Of a stretch of DNA of 14,059 bases, positions 7,311 to 14,059 are shown in pieces (position 1 is the stretch's first letter; each line of letters begins with the position of its first letter). Both the position numbers and the translations under genes were made by a program. The notes under the pieces were generated by a model that worked only from the letters and a program-made list of their open reading frames with translations, did not search any database and was not told the DNA's origin. Location: the NCBI GenBank assembly GCA_902493345.1, contig CABUPM010000060.1:1-14059 (forward strand), in the 5' to 3' direction. This stretch comes from an uncultured Eubacteriales bacterium. GTDB lineage: Bacteria; Bacillota; Clostridia; Lachnospirales; Bianqueaceae.

Positions 7311-8183
7311 ATGAAGAAGAGAAAAAGGCTGGATGCATTCGAAGTTGTAAATTATATCTTTTTGACGCTGTTGATTATCATCATCGTATATCCGTTTGTC
7401 TATGTCGTTGTCAATTCCTTTAACGCGCTGAGCAGCCACAGGCCTTCCTTTTTCTGGCCGGAGCAGCCAACGCTCCTGACATATCAGACGGTATTCCGTG
7501 ACGGATCGCTCTTAAACGCGTTTCTGGTTTCTGTATGCCGAACCGTAGCGGGAACCGTTTACACACTGGCGGTCACCTCTATGTGTTCTTACGCGATGAG
7601 TAAGAAATATCTGAAGTTCCGGACGATCTACATGGTGCTTTTTACCATCCCCAGCTTCTTTAACGGCGGTATGGTTCCGGTTTACCTGAACCTCCGCAAC
7701 CTGGGACTTCTGGATACGTTCTGGATCTACATACTTCCCGCGGGATTTTCATTTTTCTATATGGTATTGATGGTCTCCGCGTTCCGGGCGATTCCGGAAT
7801 CTCTGGAGGAGGCGGCGCTGATCGACGGCGCGGGATTCTTCCAGGTATTTATCAAGATCATTCTGCCGGTATCCCTGCCTACGATGGCGACCGTCGCGTT
7901 GTATGCGGCAGTCGGCCAGTGGAACGCATGGTATGATACGATGTTCTATACCAATAAAAAATCCTTGCAGACATTGTCCTCGGTACTGATGAGAATCGTC
8001 AGAGAGAACAATCTGGGAGATATGAACTCGGAGCTGACCTCCGATATGGAGAACCGATCGTTCAATCCGGAAGGCATCAAGATGGCGACGATGGTCGTTT
8101 CCGTTCTGCCGATTATCTTTATCTATCCCTTCTTGCAGAAGTATTTCGTTAAGGGAATCATGGTTGGATCTATTAAGGGGTAA
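7311..8183 (+). CDS. CUT1 sugar ABC transporter permease, LplC/YtcP type
   Basis: A 290-residue integral membrane permease, the second channel subunit and partner of the gene just upstream. A helix lies at about 13-36, and further hydrophobic segments follow through to about 280. The EAA loop at 166-190 reads EEAALIDGAG followed by a conserved LPVSLP, where the ATPase would dock. It belongs to the LplC/YtcP branch (COG0395). The start is set by AGGAGG (7298-7303), 7 bases before ATG, a strong site that overlaps the preceding stop. No ATPase gene accompanies the pair. In Firmicutes such transporters commonly share an MsmX-type ATPase encoded elsewhere. Confidence 0.92.
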   Translation: MKKRKRLDAFEVVNYIFLTLLIIIIVYPFVYVVVNSFNALSSHRPSFFWPEQPTLLTYQTVFRDGSLLNAFLVSVCRTVAGTVYTLAVTSMCSYAMSKKYLKFRTIYMVLFTIPSFFNGGMVPVYLNLRNLGLLDTFWIYILPAGFSFFYMVLMVSAFRAIPESLEEAALIDGAGFFQVFIKIILPVSLPTMATVALYAAVGQWNAWYDTMFYTNKKSLQTLSSVLMRIVRENNLGDMNSELTSDMENRSFNPEGIKMATMVVSVLPIIFIYPFLQKYFVKGIMVGSIKG

Positions 8184-8218
8184 ACCTTATAGAATAAATA
8201 AAAGGAGGAAGAAGTATT

Positions 8219-9940
8219 ATGAGAAAGTTCAGAAAAATCGCGGCGCTTCTGTGCGCGCTGGCGGTTCTGGCATCCGCGTTTGGCTGTGCCAAGGGCGGCG
8301 ACAACTCTTCTACGCAGCAGCAGTCCAGCGCAGTGGAGCAGTCCAAAGCGGATCAGGAATCCTCGCAAGAGGAGAAGGATGTCAAGGAAGGCAACAGCTG
8401 GGAATGGGAAAATGGAACTCCGGTGACATTGAGCTATTTCTATGATAAGCTGGTTCCGACAGCCAACTTTGACAAGTATTGGGGTAAGGACTATGTCAGC
8501 CAGAAGATCATTGAGGATACCGGCATCAACCTGGAATTCCAGTTCCCGCCGGATAACTCCCACAGCAAACTGCAGGTTCTGATCGCGGGCGGTAATCTTC
8601 CGGACATGATGATGTCGGATTATCGTAACGCGGTGGTTCAGAATCTGGCACCCAATGACAGAATCTGGGCGATCAACGAACTGGAAGAAGAGTACGCTCC
8701 TGGTTTCATTGAGAGAAATCTGGGCAACCACATCGTTCTGAGCCAGCGTATGGGCTGGAACAGCATGAATGTATACGGCGTTCCCAATGCTTTCTATTCA
8801 GAGGCAATGCTGCAGAATGAGGGCCTGGTCAAGAATAGACAGGGCGTTGCGGTAATAGAGCAGATCTACAAGGAACTGGGTTCTCCTGACACAACGACAC
8901 TGGAAGGCTTCCTGAATCTTCTGCGTACCGTAAAGGAGAAGTATCCGGACATGATTCCAGCGCAGGCTTCCCGTAATAACGGTAAGGACGCGGACGGCAA
9001 CCTTCGTCTGATCTACAAGCTGTTCCCGATGTTCGATCTGGGCGGCCGTTATGACAAGATCGACGGCAAGTACGTCAAGTATTGGTATAGCCCAAAGTAT
9101 CTGGATCTTCTGAAGTTTGTCAACACCCTGTACAATGAGGGACTGATCGACCCGACAGAGTTCACTGATTCCGGTGAGCAGCTGCAGGCGAAGGAGTTCT
9201 CCGGCATGCTTTTCGCGGATATGAACCAGGATTCCAACAATATTGACTGGTTCAATGGAGAGCTGCAAAAGCTCCATCCGGAATGGAACTTCGTTATGAT
9301 TGAGGCTCCCAGCGCATATGCGGACGCGCCTTACGGTGCGGACAGCATCAATGGCGGCGTAGGCGCTGAGATGGTGACGATGATTACCAAGAGCGGCCAG
9401 TACCCGGGCCGTTGCCTGCAGCTGCTGGACTATCTGCTGCAGGAAGACACCCAGCTGATTCTGGAGTATGGTATCGAAGGAAAGTCCTGGGACTACAACG
9501 ATCAGGGCATTCCGGAACTGTATCCGGAAGTTTCTGGCGCGGAAGACGACGTGAAGAAGGGCGTGTATGGCACGCAGGCTTATTGGCTGTTCGGAAACGA
9601 GGATGTGGACGCGCTGACGGAGAAGTTTGGTGTATCCGATGCCGAGGTGCGCAGCCTGGAGATCGCTTCCAAGTATTACAAGGATCTGACCTTCTACAGA
9701 GGCGCAGAGTCTTATGCGGCTGACAGCGAAGAGATCAAGATCTTTGCCAGCGTCAAGGAGTACTACGAAGTACAGGTAATGAAGATCATCACCTGCGCTC
9801 CGGAAGACGTTGAAAAGCTGTATAACGAAATGATCCAGACCATCGACAGTATGGGTCAGGATAAGCTGAATGAGCAGATTGATGATTTCTTCCAGAATAA
9901 GAACCAGAAAATCGCTCAGTACAGCGCGGATCTTAAGTAA
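8219..9940 (+). CDS. Lipoprotein sugar-binding protein of the ABC transporter (LplA/YtcQ type)
   Basis: A 573-residue extracytoplasmic solute-binding protein that captures the oligosaccharide and delivers it to the two permeases upstream. The N-terminus has a basic start (MRKFRK), a hydrophobic core and a lipobox-like AFGC with the lipidated cysteine at 23. Phe at the -2 position is slightly unusual. Residues 24-60 form a Ser/Gln/Glu-rich tether to the membrane. The mature domain starts near WEWENGTPVTLSYFYD, and IAGGNLPDMM is typical of the family. The length exceeds the usual 400-450 residues for binding proteins but fits the large LplA/YtcQ class that goes with LplB/LplC permeases. AGGAGG (8203-8208) precedes the start. 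A strong hairpin follows the stop, which fits high expression of this gene relative to its neighbours. Confidence 0.93.
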   Translation: MRKFRKIAALLCALAVLASAFGCAKGGDNSSTQQQSSAVEQSKADQESSQEEKDVKEGNSWEWENGTPVTLSYFYDKLVPTANFDKYWGKDYVSQKIIEDTGINLEFQFPPDNSHSKLQVLIAGGNLPDMMMSDYRNAVVQNLAPNDRIWAINELEEEYAPGFIERNLGNHIVLSQRMGWNSMNVYGVPNAFYSEAMLQNEGLVKNRQGVAVIEQIYKELGSPDTTTLEGFLNLLRTVKEKYPDMIPAQASRNNGKDADGNLRLIYKLFPMFDLGGRYDKIDGKYVKYWYSPKYLDLLKFVNTLYNEGLIDPTEFTDSGEQLQAKEFSGMLFADMNQDSNNIDWFNGELQKLHPEWNFVMIEAPSAYADAPYGADSINGGVGAEMVTMITKSGQYPGRCLQLLDYLLQEDTQLILEYGIEGKSWDYNDQGIPELYPEVSGAEDDVKKGVYGTQAYWLFGNEDVDALTEKFGVSDAEVRSLEIASKYYKDLTFYRGAESYAADSEEIKIFASVKEYYEVQVMKIITCAPEDVEKLYNEMIQTIDSMGQDKLNEQIDDFFQNKNQKIAQYSADLK

Positions 9941-9955
9941 GAGAAAATGGTAAAT

Positions 9956-9993
9956 TTACGGTTCGCGGCCTCTTTAGAGGCTGCGGACCGTAA
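9956..9993 (+). terminator. 17-bp hairpin between binding-protein and regulator genes (attenuator or mRNA stabiliser)
   Basis: Left arm 9956-9972 pairs with right arm 9977-9993 over 17 positions, of which two are G-U wobbles, around a TTTA loop. No U-rich run follows, so efficient intrinsic termination is doubtful. A 3'-end protecting or partially terminating hairpin that lets the binding protein be made in excess over the regulator is more likely. It ends 23 bases before the regulator start codon. Confidence 0.75.
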
Positions 9994-10016
9994 TGTCTAG
10001 GAGAGGGCAAAGGGTC

Positions 10017-11483
10017 ATGTATAAATTGATGCTTGTGGATGATCAGCGGATCATCATGGAGGGGATCGTTAAGCTCATCCAGCAGATGAATCTGCCCTTT
10101 GATCAGTTTGTCTTTGCCGAGAACGGGAGTCAGGCGCTGGAGATGCTGGAGACAGAGAATCCGGACGCGGTAATTACCGATATTCGGATGCCGGTGATGG
10201 ACGGGTTGGAAATGGCCCGCAGGATTCGGGCCCGTAAGGATGAGTTCCGTGAGATGCCGATTCTGATTCTGACAGGGTATGACGAATTTGAATATGCCAG
10301 GCAGGCAATTACACACAAGATCCTTTTTTATCTGCTCAAACCGGTCAGTAAAGATGAACTGTATGCCAGCTGCCGGATGATGATGGATATGCTGGAAGAA
10401 GAGCGAAGTCAGATGAATGACCGGGTTTCCCGGATGAACTTTCGGGAGCATGTGATTCGTGATATTTTGCACTGGTCGGACAGCGGTCCGGCGCCAGAGC
10501 ATCATCCAGAAGGAATGCTATTGGTGCAGATTCGCACAGAAGGGGATCGGAAAGGTTTTTACCAAAGGATCGGAGAATTGAGAGAGGCGTTGAAGGAACG
10601 GCTCTATGCTGCCTATATCCGGGATACAGAGGTCTATTTTCTCTTGACAGGGACGGAGTTTACGGAAGAAGTACAGGGGATGGAGATCAATCTGAGCAAG
10701 CCCTTTTTTGATCTGGCGGATTTGCCGGAAGCGGTAAGGCAGATTTATCAGGTTCATCTGCGCAGGGAGAGCCTGCAGGGACAGAGAATCTTGTCCTTTT
10801 CGGATATTCAGAATGCGAAAAGCATATTGCCGCTGGTGGATCTGTCAGATATGCGTCAACTGTGGAACGCGATGGAGCAGGGAAAACAGGAGACAGAGCA
10901 GGCCCTTACGGCACTGCACCAGGAGATCCTGAAGAAGTCCAAACACAGCCGTTCAGAAGCGGCGGCCCTGTATACGGCGGTTTGTATGGAGGTTTACAAA
11001 CGGTATTTCAGCATTCCGCTGGCCAGGGAGTGCCAGGACGAATTTGATTTGCTGCTGCACAGCGGCGCGATGTTTATACAGGAAGAACCGGAAAAGATTC
11101 GGCAGTCGGTGACAAGAGCGGTGTGCCGGATCAGTGAAAAATTGGGAAAGAAACAAGAGGAAAACATCATCCTCAAAGCGAAGAAGCTCATTCATGAGCG
11201 GCCGGAATGGTCGCTGAACGAGCTTGCCGACGCGCTGCATATCAGCAGCGGATATCTGAGCACGCTGTATCATAAGGAGACAGGCAAGCCTCTGGGAGAT
11301 ACGCTGATTCAGGAGAGAATTCTCAAAGCGTGTAATCTATTGTGTACCACCCGGTATACGGTGGAGCAGATCGCGCGTCAGGTAGGGTATACGAGTGAAA
11401 AGCATTTTTTTGTAGTATTCAAGAAAAATATGGGAGTTTCACCGGCACGGTATAGAAAAGAACATCATTTATCAGGAGTTTAA
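10017..11483 (+). CDS. YesN-type response regulator with AraC DNA-binding domain
   Basis: A 488-residue cytoplasmic transcription factor, probably the partner of the kinase at 4446-6224. The receiver domain at about 1-125 has acidic D8 and D9, phospho-acceptor D55 in ITDIRMPVMDG, T86 and K108 (LLKP). A middle region of about 250 residues has no motif I recognise. The C-terminal 100 residues form an AraC-type double helix-turn-helix, with SLNELADALHISSGYLS and YTVEQIARQVGY, ending in the usual SPARYRK. ATG 10017 is preferred because the receiver begins immediately (MYKLMLVDD). ATG 9993 falls at the end of the hairpin and has no ribosome site. The purine-rich AGGAGAGGG upstream serves as a somewhat distant ribosome site. 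It likely activates the transporter operon and possibly its own expression. Its position after the transporter genes, away from the kinase, is less common than an adjacent pair. Confidence 0.92.
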   Translation: MYKLMLVDDQRIIMEGIVKLIQQMNLPFDQFVFAENGSQALEMLETENPDAVITDIRMPVMDGLEMARRIRARKDEFREMPILILTGYDEFEYARQAITHKILFYLLKPVSKDELYASCRMMMDMLEEERSQMNDRVSRMNFREHVIRDILHWSDSGPAPEHHPEGMLLVQIRTEGDRKGFYQRIGELREALKERLYAAYIRDTEVYFLLTGTEFTEEVQGMEINLSKPFFDLADLPEAVRQIYQVHLRRESLQGQRILSFSDIQNAKSILPLVDLSDMRQLWNAMEQGKQETEQALTALHQEILKKSKHSRSEAAALYTAVCMEVYKRYFSIPLARECQDEFDLLLHSGAMFIQEEPEKIRQSVTRAVCRISEKLGKKQEENIILKAKKLIHERPEWSLNELADALHISSGYLSTLYHKETGKPLGDTLIQERILKACNLLCTTRYTVEQIARQVGYTSEKHFFVVFKKNMGVSPARYRKEHHLSGV

Positions 11484-11485
11484 TC

Positions 11486-12595
11486 ATGTATCAGATACTA
11501 CCACCGGAAGACCGTTGGATTACGGACCCGCAGACAGGACAGAAGATTCATCAGCTGACATCCCACGCGTCGATTCAGCACCATCCGTTTTTTCTGTCGC
11601 CGGCCTGGGACGATGCAATGCGGCATATCGCGGTGATATCCGACCGTACAGGACACAATCAGCTCTATTTATGCCGAACTTCAGACTACGCGCTGATTCG
11701 TATCAGTGAGGTAGAGGAAGTGGATGAATGGACGATACATCCTTCGCGTGACGGACGGTATATCTATTATCATGGGGATGCCAAGGCGATTCGGACGGAA
11801 TGCAGCTCCGGAAAAAGCGAGGTGCTTCTGACGGAAGAGGAAGCGTCGAGACTCTGCGGCGGGGTCGGGAAGGCTGTATTCCCGACGGGCAGAACAACGG
11901 CGTTAAGCAAGGACGACCGTTATTGGGCGATTCGCGCGCTGCAGGACGGACGTTTTCATGTGCTGGTTTACGATACAGAGAGGGAGAGCTGGAAAAAGGA
12001 ATGGGAAGCGGCAGAGGTGTCGCATATGCAGTTTTGCCCGGACGTGTCCGAATATCTCTTTTGCGCAGGGACACTTCAGGACCGGGTCTGGGTGCTGGAC
12101 CGGAGGACAGGCGAGGGACGCAGAGTTTATAAGAGAAATGCGGCCGCCAAGCAATGGATCACGCACGAGACATGGATTCCGGGAACCATGGAACTGTCTC
12201 TGGTGGATTGGCCGCATGGAATTCTGGCCGTTCATTGTGAGACCGGAAAGGTCAGAAGGATCGCGGACTTCAATGCATGGCACGCGATCAGCAATGAACA
12301 GGGTACGATGATGGCGGCGGACACCAATTTCCCGGATGTGGGAATCCGTCTGCTGGATCCCAGAAGCAATGCCGGAGCCTATCGGACGCTGTGCTATCCC
12401 AGGGCCAGCTGCATGGGAGAGCATTGGAACGGACCCTTCCCATATGATGACGGTCCGGTTCGGGTCTACGCGCCGCAGTACACGCATCCGCATCCGAGGT
12501 TCAGTCCGGATGGGCAGAAGGTGCTCTATACATCGGACTGTACAGGATACGCGCAGATTTATGTGATCGATCTTACAGAAAGTCTCAATATATAA
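11486..12595 (+). CDS. Oligogalacturonate lyase-like protein, polysaccharide lyase family 22
   Basis: A 369-residue protein without a signal peptide, so it acts on imported substrate in the cytoplasm. It reads as a beta-propeller with repeated blades, for example residues 38-62, 78-97 and 335-362. QYTHPHP at 331-337 gives Q331, H334 and H336, and H266 lies in WHAISNEQG. These match the spacing of the Mn ligands His287, Gln350, His353 and His355 that I recall for Yersinia oligogalacturonate lyase. HETW at 227-230 also resembles a conserved family stretch, and R200 in QDRVW is a candidate for the catalytic arginine. Known members split short, often unsaturated galacturonides by beta-elimination. 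The length is close to the family norm of about 390. It starts 2 bp after the regulator gene, with AGGAG 7 bases upstream. Overall similarity seems moderate, so a different uronate oligomer is possible. Confidence 0.82.
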   Translation: MYQILPPEDRWITDPQTGQKIHQLTSHASIQHHPFFLSPAWDDAMRHIAVISDRTGHNQLYLCRTSDYALIRISEVEEVDEWTIHPSRDGRYIYYHGDAKAIRTECSSGKSEVLLTEEEASRLCGGVGKAVFPTGRTTALSKDDRYWAIRALQDGRFHVLVYDTERESWKKEWEAAEVSHMQFCPDVSEYLFCAGTLQDRVWVLDRRTGEGRRVYKRNAAAKQWITHETWIPGTMELSLVDWPHGILAVHCETGKVRRIADFNAWHAISNEQGTMMAADTNFPDVGIRLLDPRSNAGAYRTLCYPRASCMGEHWNGPFPYDDGPVRVYAPQYTHPHPRFSPDGQKVLYTSDCTGYAQIYVIDLTESLNI

Positions 12596-12617
12596 ATAGA
12601 AAAAGGGGGCACATATT

Positions 12618-13934
12618 ATGTTAGTTCCGGAAAAACCAGTGAAGGTGGCGCTGATCGGAGCGGGTCACCGTTCCAATCGAATCTATAAACCGCTGTTCCC
12701 AGGTTTGAAGCCTTGGATTCAGGTGGTAGCAGTCTGCGATCCGGTGAAAGAGCACGCGGACAGCATGGCAGAAGCACTGGGAGCCAAGGCGTATTATCAG
12801 ATTCAGGATCTGGTAGCGCAGGAAGAGATTGAAGCGGCGATCGTGGTTGTGCCGATACCGCTGCATCATCCGTACTCGGTATATCTCTCCGAGCATAAGA
12901 TCCATTCGCTGGTCGAGACGACCTGGTGTGCGACATTGAGCCAGGCGCGTGCGATGATCGATGCCGCCAAGCGCAACGGCGTCTATACGCGGGTGGCGGA
13001 AAACTTCTTCCGGTATCCGATCGACCGCTTTGCGCAGACTTTGCGGGATTCCGGCTATATCGGAGACATCAAGCGGATCTTTTCCTATAACGATCATACG
13101 GGATATCACAGCAATTCCCGGTGGCTGGTCTTTGCCAAGGAGTACCCGGACTGGATATCCTCAACCCATCATACGATGGATGTTATGCCGGGATATCAGA
13201 TCCCAGAGCGTTATATTGATCAGGAGACCTTCCGCTCCCGATTCATTCATTTCCCAAGCGGGCTGATGGTAATCGATCAGGCGGCGAATATCAAGGGAAT
13301 GCTCGGCAGACATGTCCGTCCCGGCTATACAGAGTGGCAAGGATACCGCGGCACTCTGGTGCAGGAAGGCGGACGGTATGAAGCGCCTACACACTATTTC
13401 CTAGATAACAACAAGAGAGTGGAAGTAGGACGCGGCGTCCATCCGGACTGGGAGGCGGAGGTCCGGTGCAGTGTTTATGAGGACTCCAAGGTCTTTTCTG
13501 AGGAGGAAAAGCCGGTGCATCCCAATTATATCTCCAAGGTAGAACGCTACTATGATGATGATTTTAACTGGATGGGAATCCGGGCCTTTACACCGGAGGG
13601 CATGATCGATTACAAGAACCCGATTCAGATCGGTGTCAAGAGCGAGAACTATTATCCGGAATACGGAATTGCCGTAGCCGGACACATGATTGATTTCGCA
13701 CTGCAGATCCGCGGATTGGCAGATTCGGAGTTTGACGACGAAGACGCTTATATGTCCATGATGATTGAGATGTGCGCAAGAGAATCCGCATTGCATGACG
13801 GCCAGCACATCAAGCTGCCATATGAAGGAGAGCTGGAGATCGATTCTTTAATCATGAAAAAGATGAGAGAGGAATACGGCCGCGATCCGCTGGATGTGGA
13901 AGCGATGATGGCCTATATTCATCAAAAACCGTAA
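12618..13934 (+). CDS. Gfo/Idh/MocA-family NAD(P)-dependent oxidoreductase
   Basis: A 438-residue cytoplasmic protein. The N-terminal Rossmann fold begins with VKVALIGAGHRS (G14, G16), the dinucleotide-binding turn. The C-terminal half is the alpha/beta substrate domain of this family. THHTMD at 183-188 retains the H-x2-D pattern near the expected active site. The usual EKP motif is replaced by E100-T-T, so the lysine normally contacting cofactor and substrate is missing. Members oxidise or reduce sugars, sugar acids and inositols, and some use NAD for redox-assisted glycoside cleavage. A role in converting the product of the PL22 enzyme is an inference from context. It follows that gene by 22 bp with its own AGGGGG site 8 bases before the ATG, and it is the last gene of the operon. 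The substrate is unknown. Confidence 0.85.
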   Translation: MLVPEKPVKVALIGAGHRSNRIYKPLFPGLKPWIQVVAVCDPVKEHADSMAEALGAKAYYQIQDLVAQEEIEAAIVVVPIPLHHPYSVYLSEHKIHSLVETTWCATLSQARAMIDAAKRNGVYTRVAENFFRYPIDRFAQTLRDSGYIGDIKRIFSYNDHTGYHSNSRWLVFAKEYPDWISSTHHTMDVMPGYQIPERYIDQETFRSRFIHFPSGLMVIDQAANIKGMLGRHVRPGYTEWQGYRGTLVQEGGRYEAPTHYFLDNNKRVEVGRGVHPDWEAEVRCSVYEDSKVFSEEEKPVHPNYISKVERYYDDDFNWMGIRAFTPEGMIDYKNPIQIGVKSENYYPEYGIAVAGHMIDFALQIRGLADSEFDDEDAYMSMMIEMCARESALHDGQHIKLPYEGELEIDSLIMKKMREEYGRDPLDVEAMMAYIHQKP

Positions 13935-13963
13935 AAGAGAGATGATAGCTCTTTCTTCATATC

Positions 13964-14059
13964 AAACCCTCTGGCACACTTGGGAGAGTGAGACTCCTGG
14001 GTGCGCCAGAGGTTATATAGGCTTCTCTGGATCCTTGAAACCCTCTGGTACACTAGGGA
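13964..14059 (+). repeat. Direct repeat of a palindromic element, 74-bp period, second copy cut by window edge
   Basis: Bases 13964-13985 and 14038-14059 agree at 20 of 22 positions (core AAACCCTCTGG, then ACACT and GGGA). The differences are C/T at 13975/14049 and T/A at 13981/14055. The first copy forms the left arm of the hairpin at 13968-14012. The second is truncated, so whether it also forms a hairpin cannot be seen. The 25-base spacer is AT-rich at first and shows nothing I recognise. Confidence 0.7.
13968..14012 (+). terminator. 19-bp hairpin after the operon, possible terminator or repeat element
   Basis: Arms 13968-13986 and 13994-14012 pair over 19 positions with one A-C mismatch and three G-U pairs, around a 7-base loop. 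The following TTATAT is a weak U-tract. It may end the plus-strand operon, but its left arm is repeated downstream, so it may instead be one unit of a palindromic repeat family. A much weaker hairpin, AAAGAG/CTCTTT with a 9-base loop, precedes it at 13934-13954. Confidence 0.6.

Noticed and set aside
9993..10016. Regulator start at ATG 9993
   Set aside because: The codon overlaps the end of the hairpin arm and has no ribosome site. The receiver domain begins normally at ATG 10017.
13934..13954. Intrinsic terminator directly after the oxidoreductase gene
   Set aside because: Only six base pairs (AAAGAG/CTCTTT) with a nine-base loop and no U-run. The stronger hairpin at 13968-14012 is a better candidate.
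13964..14059. Start of a CRISPR array
   Set aside because: Only two imperfect copies are visible, the repeat belongs to a long hairpin, the spacing does not suit, and there are no cas genes nearby.

Overview
The window looks like part of a chromosome of an anaerobic, fermentative member of the Clostridia, possibly a gut Lachnospiraceae or Oscillospiraceae type. The reasons are a PAS-containing sensory [FeFe] hydrogenase with a SpoIIE-type phosphatase, a YesM/YesN two-component pair with an ATPase-less LplB/LplC-type sugar transporter, strong AGGAGG ribosome sites, TGnTATAAT promoters and roughly 50% GC. The species cannot be fixed from the sequence alone.

Left third (1-4352, minus strand): one operon transcribed leftwards from a near-consensus promoter (TTGACG, 17 bp, TATAAT; 4352-4324). 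Its order is a small thioredoxin-like [2Fe-2S] ferredoxin (4293-4027), a sensory group C-like [FeFe] hydrogenase HydS (4030-2333), a SpoIIE/PP2C-family phosphatase with an uncharacterised C-terminal domain (2329-1157), and a UAP1-like nucleotidyltransferase running off the window edge (1141-1). Junctions are an ATGA overlap and gaps of 3 and 15 bp. The first three genes look like a signalling module: electrons or H2 sensed at the H-cluster and PAS domain, with output through dephosphorylation of an unknown Ser/Thr-phosphoprotein. The link to UDP-sugar synthesis is new to me and speculative.

Right two thirds (4371-13934, plus strand): a carbohydrate uptake and degradation locus read in the opposite direction. 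It holds a YesM-type sensor histidine kinase (4446-6224), two CUT1 permeases (6343-7299, 7311-8183), a large lipoprotein solute-binding protein (8219-9940), a YesN-type AraC response regulator (10017-11483), a cytoplasmic PL22 oligogalacturonate-lyase-like beta-propeller (11486-12595) and a Gfo/Idh/MocA oxidoreductase (12618-13934). The PL22 metal-site pattern (His266, Gln331, His334, His336) points to pectin-derived, perhaps unsaturated, uronate oligomers as the imported substrate. No transporter ATPase is present, so a shared MsmX-type ATPase encoded elsewhere is expected.

Non-coding signals: the two operons fire from back-to-back promoters whose -35 boxes lie 18 bp apart. The kinase and transporter promoters share the 12-mer GGATGCTATAAT. 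A 17-bp hairpin separates the binding-protein gene from the regulator gene. After the last gene lies a 19-bp hairpin whose left arm is repeated 74 bp downstream at the window edge (20 of 22 identical), suggesting a tandem palindromic element that continues beyond the window. No RNA gene, insertion sequence or CRISPR array was seen, and no gene-free stretch exceeds 300 bases.
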